DNA from: Pararhodobacter zhoushanensis
GTDB taxonomy: Bacteria; Pseudomonadota; Alphaproteobacteria; Rhodobacterales; Rhodobacteraceae
Assembly: GCF_003990445.1 (NCBI RefSeq)
Contig: NZ_REEZ01000001.1
Location: 434,001-498,000, forward strand
Reading direction: 5' to 3'
Length of the DNA: 64,000 bases
How positions within the stretch are numbered: position 1 is the stretch's first letter; each line of letters opens with the position of its first letter. A program made the position numbers and the translations under genes. This document shows positions 29,847-36,562 of the stretch, piece by piece. Below the pieces are notes generated by a model. It searched no databases, was not told the origin of the DNA, and saw only the letters and a program-made list of their open reading frames with translations.

Positions 29847-30041
29847 TTACTTGGCCCAGAAGCGGTCGACCTCGGCCTCGGCTTCTTCCTTGGATTTGCC
29901 GTAGCGTTCCTGGATCTTGCCGGCCAGCTTGTCCTTGTGGCCTGCCACGACGTCGAGATCGTCGTCGGTCAGCTTGCCCCACTGGACTTTGGCCTCACCT
30001 TTGAGTTGCTTCCACTTGCCTTCGACTTGGTCGCTGTTCAT
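29847..30041 (-). CDS. CsbD-family stress-response protein
   Basis: A 64-residue hydrophilic protein with the family core: VEGKWKQLKGEAKVQWGKLTDDDLDVVAGHKDKLAGKIQERYGKSKEEAEAEVDRF. CsbD proteins are induced by general stress, and their mechanism is unknown. The ATG at 30041 (MNSDQVEGKW) has an AGGAG-like site upstream, and the longer open frame to 30092 is not family-like. Confidence 0.9.
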   Translation of the reverse strand: MNSDQVEGKWKQLKGEAKVQWGKLTDDDLDVVAGHKDKLAGKIQERYGKSKEEAEAEVDRFWAK

Positions 30042-30125
30042 GGCATTCTCCTTATCGTCAGGTGTCGCAAGAGTTTTTCTCGCGGCTTGCAAGGAAAACT
30101 CACCACAACGATTTCGGTTCCGCGT

Positions 30126-30650
30126 TCAGCGTTTTTTCACGAACTCTGTCAGGATCACGATGCGTTGGCCGTCAACCTTGCCCTCGATCTGGCCTGCGTT
30201 GTCAGGCACCAAGGCGATGCTGCGCACAGCGGTGCCGCGTTTGGCGATCATGCTTGACCCTTTGACCGGCAGATCCTTGAGCAAGACGACCGTGTCGCCC
30301 CGCTCAAGCAGAACGCCATTGGCATCGCGGTGCTCGATCGCCACGGGTGCATCGGCCCAGGCCTGCGCGTCGTCGGACAAAACCATCGTGTCGCGCAACT
30401 CGGTCGCCCAGCTTTCATCAAGACTGGCAAGTTTGCGATAGACCGCGAACTGCACGTCCGGCTCGGCCGACCAGGCCGCGCCTTGCAGGCACTGCCAATG
30501 CGCCGGGCTGTCAGGATCAGCCTCGCCGCGACAGACCGGGCAGAGCAGGACATCGCCGCCGGGGGCAAAGGATAGCGCAGCAAGATCGCCGCTCGCGCCG
30601 CAAAATTCACATTCGTTGTTGGCGCGGGCACTCAGGGCGGCGTCGGTCAT
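30126..30650 (-). CDS. PhnA/YjdM-like zinc-ribbon protein
   Basis: A 174-residue protein. The N-terminal zinc ribbon is CEFCG...LCPVC at about residues 14-38, and the C-terminal PhnA domain shows RDANGVLLERGDTVVLLKDLPVKGSSMIAKRGTAVRSI and IEGKVDGQRIVILTEFVKK. The family is named for alkylphosphonate utilisation, but its members stand alone in most genomes and the biochemical role is unclear. No phn genes are near. The ATG at 30650 is chosen because upstream frame is unconserved. Confidence 0.85.
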   Translation of the reverse strand: MTDAALSARANNECEFCGASGDLAALSFAPGGDVLLCPVCRGEADPDSPAHWQCLQGAAWSAEPDVQFAVYRKLASLDESWATELRDTMVLSDDAQAWADAPVAIEHRDANGVLLERGDTVVLLKDLPVKGSSMIAKRGTAVRSIALVPDNAGQIEGKVDGQRIVILTEFVKKR

Positions 30651-30893
30651 CGGGGTTCCTGTCGGTTGGGGTTGCTTCGGCCATAGGCCCCTGCCCGGCC
30701 CGTGGCAAGCACGGTCTGGGCGGCGGTTTTGCGGATTTTGTGTAAGACGCGGAAAGCATACGGCTTTCTGACAACGCTTTGACGACAGGAGCACCAGCGG
30801 GGACGATCTGGCGGCGACAGAAAAAGCGTTGCGTGCGTGCTTTTTCCCTCTTGCGGCCCGTTCGCGCTTCCCCTAAATCACCCCTCACAGAGA

Positions 30894-30968
30894 GCGGGCG
30901 TAGCTCAGGGGTAGAGCATAACCTTGCCAAGGTTAGGGTCGAGAGTTCGAATCTCTTCGCCCGCTCCA
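30894..30968 (+). tRNA. tRNA-Gly (anticodon GCC), copy 1
   Basis: A complete cloverleaf: acceptor GCGGGCG/CGCCCGC, D-arm GCTC...GAGC, anticodon stem TAACC/GGTTA with loop TTGCCAA (anticodon GCC at 30926-30928), TΨC arm GAGAG/CTCTT with TTCGAAT, then discriminator T and an encoded CCA. A promoter-like TTGCGG, 17 bases, TAAATC lies at 30851-30879. A terminator follows. An identical copy lies at 33403-33477. Confidence 0.97.
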
Positions 30969-30974
30969 GTAAAC

Positions 30975-31010
30975 AAAAACGGCGACCTTTCGGTCGCCGT
31001 TTTTGTTTTT
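30975..31010 (+). terminator. terminator after tRNA-Gly copy 1
   Basis: AAAAACGGCGACC-TTTC-GGTCGCCGTTTTT forms a 12-bp stem, then GTTTTT. It also faces the minus-strand DUF2306 gene stop at 31018, so it may serve both directions. Confidence 0.9.
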
Positions 31011-31017
31011 ACCGCCC

Positions 31018-31626
31018 TCAGGCGTGTTGCAGGCGACGGGCCTGCCAGAGTTCCAGCACTGCCAGATTGAGCAACCAACTGCCCCAGGCGGTGATCAGAT
31101 ATGTGTCATTCAGTTCCCAGCCCATCGCCATCAGCGGCGCCATGATCAGCCGCAGCGTTACCGCCGCAAAGGTCAGCGCGACCGAGCGCAGCATCCAGCG
31201 GCGGTGGGCGTTCAGGTCTCCGGCGCGGGCCCTGGCGATGCCCAGCGCGGTGAAGCCGATCCACAGCACCGCCAGCGTGGCAAAGCCCAGGGCGGCAAAG
31301 GTCGAGCCGGTGAAATGCGGCACCATGACCAGCGAGCCGATGGCCGCGACCAGCACGGCCAGCCCATAGACGCGCCCGGTCCAGCGGTGCAGCGCCGGAC
31401 GGCGCGCGCGCAGGCTGTGCCACAGCTGGAAGGGCGCGAGGATCAACGCGAGGGGCGCAGCGATGATATGCGCCTGCAAGCCCAGCGGCACATCAGCGAG
31501 GTAATGCGCCATGGCGGGCATCACCACGTCAAGCGGCAGAACCAGGGTCCGCAGCGAGATCAGACCGACAGACAGCGCCCCGATCCAGAAAAACCACGAA
31601 TACCAGCGAGGGAGTGTCAGGAGCAT
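31018..31626 (-). CDS. DUF2306-family membrane protein
   Basis: A 202-residue protein with about six hydrophobic segments. Family-like features are ADVPLGLQAHIIAAPLALILAPFQLW, RARRPALHRWTGRVYGLAVLVAAIGSLVM and DLNAHRRWMLRSVALTFAAVTLRLIM. Function is unknown. The frame is open to 31743, but the ATG at 31626 begins the membrane sequence. It is divergent from a TetR gene, with three copies of a 13-bp operator-like site between them, so it is the likely target of that regulator. Confidence 0.83.
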   Translation of the reverse strand: MLLTLPRWYSWFFWIGALSVGLISLRTLVLPLDVVMPAMAHYLADVPLGLQAHIIAAPLALILAPFQLWHSLRARRPALHRWTGRVYGLAVLVAAIGSLVMVPHFTGSTFAALGFATLAVLWIGFTALGIARARAGDLNAHRRWMLRSVALTFAAVTLRLIMAPLMAMGWELNDTYLITAWGSWLLNLAVLELWQARRLQHA

Positions 31627-31638
31627 GGGAACCTCAGG

Positions 31639-31710
31639 TTGACAGTGTAAAGATAGGGCCAGAATAGGCACGGACTTTACACTGTCAAGGTGAAAACTTG
31701 ACAGTGTAAA
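31639..31710. promoter_or_regulatory. three-site TetR operator in the DUF2306/TetR divergent region
   Basis: TTGACAGTGTAAA occurs three times: 31639-31651 (+), 31676-31688 (-) and 31698-31710 (+). The last two face each other across nine bases to give a 35-bp palindrome. On the minus strand the middle copy supplies a TTGACA -35 with TATTCT sixteen bases further on, so binding would block the DUF2306 promoter. The third copy lies upstream of the TetR gene and would allow autoregulation. Confidence 0.82.
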
Positions 31711-31732
31711 CCACGCAGCGCATAGGGAGAGG

Positions 31733-32377
31733 ATGATGGACACTGCTGCGACTTCCCCCGACTCTCTGCGTGACCGTTTGATCGAGGCCGGGCTCGCCCT
31801 GCTGATCGAAGACGGCCCCGACGGTCTGACCCTGCGCCGCGCCGCTGCGCGGGCGGGCGTGTCTCACGCCGCCCCGGCGCATCATTTCAAGGGGTTGTCC
31901 GGGCTGCGCACCGCCATCGCCGCGCGTGCCTTCGCGATCTTTGCCGAGGCGATGCTGACCCGGCTGGCCGAGGCTCCGGACCGCCCCTTCGCCCGGCTGC
32001 TGGCAATCAGCGACGGGTATCTCGACTTTGCCAAAAGCCGGTCCGGTCTGTTCCACATCATGTTCGGCTGCCCCGATCTGGATACGACCGACCCCGATCT
32101 GGTGCGCGAATCGGACCGGGCTTACGGCACGCTGCGCATCGGCTGCCTGCCGTTTTCGGGGGGCGTGCCCGATCCCGTGCTTGAGGGGCTGGTGTGGTCG
32201 TCCGTGCATGGCTACGCGACGCTGGGGTTCAATGACCCGACGCGCAGGGTCAATGACGCCGTGCTGCCGTTCGAGGCCATGCTGGCCCAGATCGTGCCGC
32301 GCGACGGCGATGAGCGCCTGCCGGACGCTGCGTCACAGGCGACCAACCCTCTGCCAGCGGGACGCACGCCCCGGTAA
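31733..32377 (+). CDS. TetR-family regulator
   Basis: A 214-residue regulator with an N-terminal helix-turn-helix (LRDRLIEAGLALLIEDGPDGLTLRRAAARAGVSHAAPAHHFKGLSGLRTAIAAR) and a C-terminal ligand domain of the TetR_C WHG-like type (SDGYLDFAKSRSGLFHIMFG). ATG codons at 31733 and 31736 are both possible, with GGGAGAGG just upstream. It should repress the divergent DUF2306 membrane gene and itself through the 13-bp sites at 31639-31710. The inducer is unknown. Confidence 0.92.
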   Translation: MMDTAATSPDSLRDRLIEAGLALLIEDGPDGLTLRRAAARAGVSHAAPAHHFKGLSGLRTAIAARAFAIFAEAMLTRLAEAPDRPFARLLAISDGYLDFAKSRSGLFHIMFGCPDLDTTDPDLVRESDRAYGTLRIGCLPFSGGVPDPVLEGLVWSSVHGYATLGFNDPTRRVNDAVLPFEAMLAQIVPRDGDERLPDAASQATNPLPAGRTPR

Positions 32378-32717
32378 ACGCGCGAAAATTTGCCGTAGCG
32401 TCACTGGCGAGAAGGCGAAATCAACACTTCTGTCGACTGGAAGCCCAGCGCCCGGCGGCGCTACAAACCATCCTATACGTGATTCGCTGCCAGACATGCA
32501 CATGTGAACAAAAGCTTCCCTAGGCGCTTTTGTCGTGCTTCAACTGTTTGGCGAGTCGATGGAACTGCAAGATTTCGCCGATCAGGCCCGGTCAAGCCTT
32601 ATCAGCACCGGGGCGCGCAGGGCCCTGCGCCCTACCCCTACCAAGCGCCCAGTGGTCCGGGCGTGTCTTTTTAACGAGCAACCGAGAACCCGTACGAGTG
32701 CAAGACAGGAGACCCCA
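32378..32717. other. TetR to HxlR intergenic region
   Basis: About 340 bases. An AAAAGC...GCTTTT hairpin at 32510-32531 could terminate the TetR transcript. ACATG-CA-CATGT at 32494-32505 is a short symmetric site. An open frame from 32535 runs into the HxlR gene, but its first 60 codons have no recognisable sequence and the HxlR family start is at 32718, so I see no further gene. Confidence 0.5.
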
Positions 32718-33353
32718 ATGGCGCGCAAATCCTACAATGAGGGCTGCCTCGCCGCCCACGCGCTGGATCTTATCGGTGACCGCTGGGCGATTCTGGTCCT
32801 GCGCGAGTTGATGCTGGGGCCAAAGCGCTTCAGCACCATCAAGTCGGGACTGCCGGGTATCGCCACCAATGTGCTGACCCAACGGCTGGAGGGTCTGGAA
32901 GCTGCCGGCCTGCTCGAACGCCGTGACCTGCCGCCGCCGTCACTGGGCCACACTTATGCGCTGACCGCTGCGGGCGAAGGCACGCGCGGCATTCTGGACG
33001 CGCTGTGCCGGTGGGGCATGCGCCAGCCGGGCTATGATCCGCGCAAGTTCATCAGCCCGACGGCGCTGATGTTTTCGCTCTTCGCCTTCTACATCCCCGC
33101 GCCCAAACGGCTGCACGCCGGATTCGTGATGGGCGATGAAAGCTTTGTCGCCGAGGCCGGACCGCATGGGCTGACCGCCAGCGTCGGTGCCGCCGAGGGG
33201 GATATCATCCTCAAGGGCACCGGCAACGAGATGTCGGCGGTGATCTATGGCCGCAAGCCGCTGGCGACCATGGTTGCGGATGGTCGCATTCAGGCGTCGG
33301 GCGATCTGGCGGTGGGTCAGGCACTCATTGATCGTTTCACGCTAAAAGCGTGA
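32718..33353 (+). CDS. HxlR-family regulator with C-terminal SCP2-like domain
   Basis: A 211-residue regulator. Residues 1-110 form the HxlR winged helix: CLAAHALDLIGDRWAILVLRELMLGPKRFSTIKSGLPGIATNVLTQRLEGLEAAGLLER. The extension from about 120 to 211 ends with GKGTGNEMSAVIYGRKPL-like and SGDLAVGQALIDRF, resembling SCP2 sterol-binding domains, which could bind a hydrophobic effector. HxlR proteins usually sense reactive electrophiles or quinones. The target genes are not evident from position. The frame is open from 32535, but the ATG at 32718 is the family start. Confidence 0.87.
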   Translation: MARKSYNEGCLAAHALDLIGDRWAILVLRELMLGPKRFSTIKSGLPGIATNVLTQRLEGLEAAGLLERRDLPPPSLGHTYALTAAGEGTRGILDALCRWGMRQPGYDPRKFISPTALMFSLFAFYIPAPKRLHAGFVMGDESFVAEAGPHGLTASVGAAEGDIILKGTGNEMSAVIYGRKPLATMVADGRIQASGDLAVGQALIDRFTLKA

Positions 33354-33402
33354 CAGAAGCGCTTGCGCCCGGCCGCGCCCGGTGCTAATTCGCGGCCATC
33401 GA

Positions 33403-33477
33403 GCGGGCGTAGCTCAGGGGTAGAGCATAACCTTGCCAAGGTTAGGGTCGAGAGTTCGAATCTCTTCGCCCGCTCCA
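33403..33477 (+). tRNA. tRNA-Gly (anticodon GCC), copy 2
   Basis: Identical through all 75 bases to the tRNA at 30894-30968, including the encoded CCA; the anticodon GCC is at 33435-33437. It has its own promoter-like TTGCGC, 16 bases, TAATTC (33364-33391). The terminator sequence downstream differs from that of copy 1, so the duplication does not extend far beyond the tRNA. Confidence 0.97.
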
Positions 33478-33481
33478 TACG

Positions 33482-33515
33482 AAAAGGCCGGACCATGCTT
33501 TGGTCCGGCCTTTTT
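33482..33515 (+). terminator. terminator after tRNA-Gly copy 2
   Basis: AAAAGGCCGGACCA-TGCTT-TGGTCCGGCCTTTTT is a 14-bp stem ending in a T-run, five bases beyond the tRNA. Confidence 0.9.
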
Positions 33516-33646
33516 GTTTGGCGAAGGCCTGAAGCCCGCCCACACTGCGGGCCGTGACGCCCGACCACCTCTGCTGCCCCGCCTGCGCGGGTTGCCATTC
33601 CCGCAAGGCTGCGCCTATCAGGCCAGCGCCCCTAAAGGAGACGTGC

Positions 33647-35137
33647 ATGATCTCGCTCGACGCATACCGCGCGCAATGGTTCGGAAACTCGCGGCGGGAT
33701 CTGTTGTCCGGCCTTGTCGTGGCTCTGGCGCTGATCCCCGAAGCCATCGCCTTTTCGCTGATCGCAGGCGTGGACCCCAAGGTCGGGCTTTATGCCAGCT
33801 TCTCCATCGCGCTGATCACGGCAATCACCGGCGGGCGGCCCGGCATGATCTCGGCGGCGACTGCTGCCACGGCGGTGCTGATGGTCGGGCTGGTGCGCGA
33901 TTACGGGCTGGAATACCTGTTGGCCGCGACTGTTCTGGCTGGTCTGCTGCAGATCGCCATGGGGCTGCTCAAGCTGGGTTTTGTGATGCGCTATGTGTCC
34001 AAATCGGTGATGACCGGCTTTGTGAACGCGCTGGCGATCCTGATCTTCATGGCGCAACTGCCTGAGTTGAACCCGGCCTCGGTCACATGGCTGACCTATG
34101 TGCTGGTCGCGGCGTCGCTGGCGATCATTTACCTGTTTCCGTTGCTGACCAAGGCGATCCCCTCGCCGCTGGTGACGATTGTGGTGATCACCTCGCTCAC
34201 CGTCTATTTCGGCTGGGACGTGCGCAGCGTCGGCGATATGGGCGCGCTGCCCGATACGCTGCCGGTCTTCGCGCTGCCGCAGATCCCGCTGACGCTGGAC
34301 ACGCTGCTGATCATCCTGCCCTATTCGCTGGCCGTGGCCGTCGTGGGGCTGCTCGAAAGCCTGATGACGCAGAACCTTGTGGACGAGCTGACCGACACCA
34401 AAACCAGCCGCGATCAGGAGTGCATCGGTCAGGGTCTGGCCAATACCGCCACCGGGTTCATTGGCGGCATGGCGGGTTGCGCGATGATCGGCCAGTCGAT
34501 GATCAACGTGAAATCCGGCGGGCGGGGACGGTTGTCCTCGGCCACGGCGGGGGTCGTGCTGCTGATTCTGGTGGTGTTTCTGGGCGATCTGGTTGCCAAG
34601 ATCCCGATGCCCGCGCTGGTGGCGATCATGATCATGGTGTCGGTCGGGACGTTCTCGTGGTCCTCGATCCGATCCCTGCGCACCCATCCGCGCTCGTCCT
34701 CGCTGGTGATGCTGGCGACGGTCGTGGTGGTGGTCTGGACGCATAACCTTGCCATCGGCGTGCTGGTCGGCGTGCTGCTGTCGGGTATCTTCTTTGCTGG
34801 CAAAATCGCGCAGCTGTTCCGCGTCACCTCAACGGCCAGCAGCGACGGGCGCAGCCGGACCTATGTGGTCGAGGGACAATTGTTCTATGGTTCGGTTGAA
34901 GATCTGATGAACGCCTTTGACTTCAAGGAAGCGCTGGACCGGGTGACCATCGACGTCAGCCTTGCGCATATCTGGGATATTTCCAGCGTGCAGGCGCTGG
35001 ACATGGCCGTGCTCAAGTTCCGCCGTGACGGGGCCGAGGTCGAGATTGTCGGCATGAACGCGGCGTCCGAGACGCTGATGGACAAGCTGTCCCTGCAGGA
35101 CAAGCCCGGCGCGATGGACGCGCTGGGCGCGCATTGA
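33647..35137 (+). CDS. SulP-family anion transporter with STAS domain
   Basis: A 496-residue inner-membrane transporter. The membrane domain shows RRDLLSGLVVALALIPEAIAFSLIAGVDPKVGLYASF (the SulP signature), TGGRPGMISAATAATAVLMV and ETLMTQNLVDELTDTKTSRDQE-like GLLESLMTQNL, with about 10-12 hydrophobic helices. The C-terminal STAS domain starts near residue 405 (TYVVEGQLFYGSVEDLMNAF). The substrate may be sulfate, bicarbonate or another anion, and sequence alone does not tell. A universal stress protein gene follows 10 bases later, in one operon. Confidence 0.88.
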   Translation: MISLDAYRAQWFGNSRRDLLSGLVVALALIPEAIAFSLIAGVDPKVGLYASFSIALITAITGGRPGMISAATAATAVLMVGLVRDYGLEYLLAATVLAGLLQIAMGLLKLGFVMRYVSKSVMTGFVNALAILIFMAQLPELNPASVTWLTYVLVAASLAIIYLFPLLTKAIPSPLVTIVVITSLTVYFGWDVRSVGDMGALPDTLPVFALPQIPLTLDTLLIILPYSLAVAVVGLLESLMTQNLVDELTDTKTSRDQECIGQGLANTATGFIGGMAGCAMIGQSMINVKSGGRGRLSSATAGVVLLILVVFLGDLVAKIPMPALVAIMIMVSVGTFSWSSIRSLRTHPRSSSLVMLATVVVVVWTHNLAIGVLVGVLLSGIFFAGKIAQLFRVTSTASSDGRSRTYVVEGQLFYGSVEDLMNAFDFKEALDRVTIDVSLAHIWDISSVQALDMAVLKFRRDGAEVEIVGMNAASETLMDKLSLQDKPGAMDALGAH

Positions 35138-35147
35138 GGAGGATGTG

Positions 35148-36014
35148 ATGAGCGAAGCACCGATGGACAAGATCATCGCGCTGGTGGATGGCTCGATCTA
35201 CGCCGCCTCGGTCTGCGAACACGCGGCATGGATCGCCGGACGCACCGGCGCGCCGGTCGAGTTGCTGCATGTGCTGGGACGGCGCGAGGCACCGGGGACG
35301 CAGGACCTGTCCGGCTCGATCCGGCTGGGCGCGCGCTCGGCGCTGCTGGCCGAGCTGGCCGCGCTGGACGAGCAGCGCGCCAAGCTGATCAGCCACCGCG
35401 GGCGCGAAATTCTGGATGATGCGCGCGCGCTGGTCGCCGCGCAGGGCTCGGTCGAGGTCACGACCCGCCTGCGCCACGGCGATCTGATCGAGGCGGTGAG
35501 CGAGGTCGAGGCACAGGCCCGCGTCATCGTCATCGGCAAGCGCGGCGAGGCGGCGGATTTCGCCAAGGGGCATCTGGGCTCGAATATGGAGCGCATCGTG
35601 CGCGCCTCGCACAAGCCGGTGATGGTGGCCTCGCGGGCGTTCCGGCCGATCGACAAGGTGCTGGTGGCCTATGATGGCGGCGCGTCGGCGATGAAAGCCG
35701 TCGATCACATCGCCCGCTCGCCCCTTTTCAAGAGGTTGAGCGTCGAGGTGGTAACGGTCGGCAGCGAAACGGCTGAGGTCACGAAGGGGTTGAGCGACGC
35801 CAAGGCGATGCTGCGCTCGGCGGGGATCATGGCCGAGACGCGAGTGCTGGCCGGTCAGCCGGACAAGGCGCTTGGCGGCTATGTCGATGAAGCCGGGTTC
35901 GGCATGCTGGTGATGGGTGCGTATGGCCATTCGCGCATCCGCAGCCTGATCATCGGCTCGACCACGACGGAAATGGTGCGCTCGTGCAAGGTGCCGGTGG
36001 TGCTGATGCGCTGA
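35148..36014 (+). CDS. tandem-domain universal stress protein
   Basis: A 288-residue protein with two Usp domains. Domain 1 is about residues 1-150 and ends with VIGKRGEAADFAKGHLGSNMERIVRASHKPVMVAS. Domain 2 is about 155-288 and ends with MGAYGHSRIRSLIIGSTTTEMVRSCKVPVVL, the ATP-binding Gly-rich motif of the ATP-type UspA. GAGGAGG lies 5 bases before the ATG. The gene is 10 bases downstream of sulP, so the pair is an operon, and the Usp may control the transporter; this is a common pairing. Confidence 0.9.
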   Translation: MSEAPMDKIIALVDGSIYAASVCEHAAWIAGRTGAPVELLHVLGRREAPGTQDLSGSIRLGARSALLAELAALDEQRAKLISHRGREILDDARALVAAQGSVEVTTRLRHGDLIEAVSEVEAQARVIVIGKRGEAADFAKGHLGSNMERIVRASHKPVMVASRAFRPIDKVLVAYDGGASAMKAVDHIARSPLFKRLSVEVVTVGSETAEVTKGLSDAKAMLRSAGIMAETRVLAGQPDKALGGYVDEAGFGMLVMGAYGHSRIRSLIIGSTTTEMVRSCKVPVVLMR

Positions 36015-36020
36015 AACGAC

Positions 36021-36047
36021 AAAACCCGCGCTTCTGGCGCGGGTTTT
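36021..36047. terminator. bidirectional terminator between usp and the NDUFS4 gene
   Basis: AAAACCCGCGC-TTCTG-GCGCGGGTTTT is an 11-bp stem with A and T runs on opposite sides. It lies between convergent genes and can end both transcripts. Confidence 0.9.
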
Positions 36048-36075
36048 CGGTTCTGAGGGCCTTTAGCCGCCAGTC

Positions 36076-36387
36076 TCAGTGCGTCCAGACCTGTTTGCGG
36101 TTGGTCGCGAAATTCTCGCCGTAGCCGCCGTTGCGGATATTCGCGGCGCGTTCCTTGGGCTGCTGCACGACATAGTCAATGCCCTGCGCCTTGGCGTAGG
36201 CCTCAGCCTCGGCCTGCGTGGCGAAGCGCAGTTTGACCTGGCTTTGCGTATCACTGGACCCGGTCCACCCCATCAGCGGATCTTTCACCCGCGCTTCGCT
36301 CGCGGCGAAGTCCAGCACCCAGGCTTTGGTCCGGGCCATGCCCGATTGCATGGCATTGCGAGAGGGGCGATAGATGCGGGCGCGCAT
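36076..36387 (-). CDS. NADH dehydrogenase accessory subunit, NDUFS4/18 kDa (ETC_C1_NDUFA4-type)
   Basis: A 103-residue homolog of the mitochondrial complex I subunit NDUFS4, present in alphaproteobacteria. The sequence [70 protein letters not shown] carries the family core WxLxF...DPLMGW and the FxTxEEAxxYAxxxG-like region. It stabilises the NADH-binding module at the membrane. The gene lies away from the nuo operon, as usual in this order. The ATG at 36387 is chosen. Confidence 0.93.
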   Translation of the reverse strand: MRARIYRPSRNAMQSGMARTKAWVLDFAASEARVKDPLMGWTGSSDTQSQVKLRFATQAEAEAYAKAQGIDYVVQQPKERAANIRNGGYGENFATNRKQVWTH

Positions 36388-36503
36388 GGGCTGGTCTCCG
36401 TGAAGTGCTGGGGCTTTATCCGAAATTCGACCCGCTGTGACAAGGGGATTCCCCCTTTGTTGACCCGTTGCTGCCATCCTATCATGCCCCTGCCCTTGCA
36501 GAA

Positions 36504-36518
36504 GAACAAAATAGGCAC
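36504..36518. promoter_or_regulatory. candidate LexA (SOS) box upstream of uvrB
   Basis: Read on the minus strand, this is GTGCCTATTTTGTTC, which differs from the alphaproteobacterial GTTC-N7-GTTC box by one base and keeps the frequent TTTTGTTC half. It lies 45 bases upstream of the uvrB start. SOS control of uvrB is common, so the position supports it, but one half-site mismatch leaves doubt. Confidence 0.5.
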
Positions 36519-36562
36519 AATTGTAGGGATCAATCCCCTTTCGAGTCCGTGCGGAGAGCCCG

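Noticed and set aside
30820-30846. GAAAAAGC...GCTTTTTC inverted repeat before the first tRNA
   Set aside because: It looks like a terminator, but there is no plus-strand gene upstream to end, so I do not annotate it as one.
32535-32717. longer N-terminus of the HxlR regulator
   Set aside because: The 61 extra codons lack family similarity, and the HxlR domain begins normally at the ATG at 32718.
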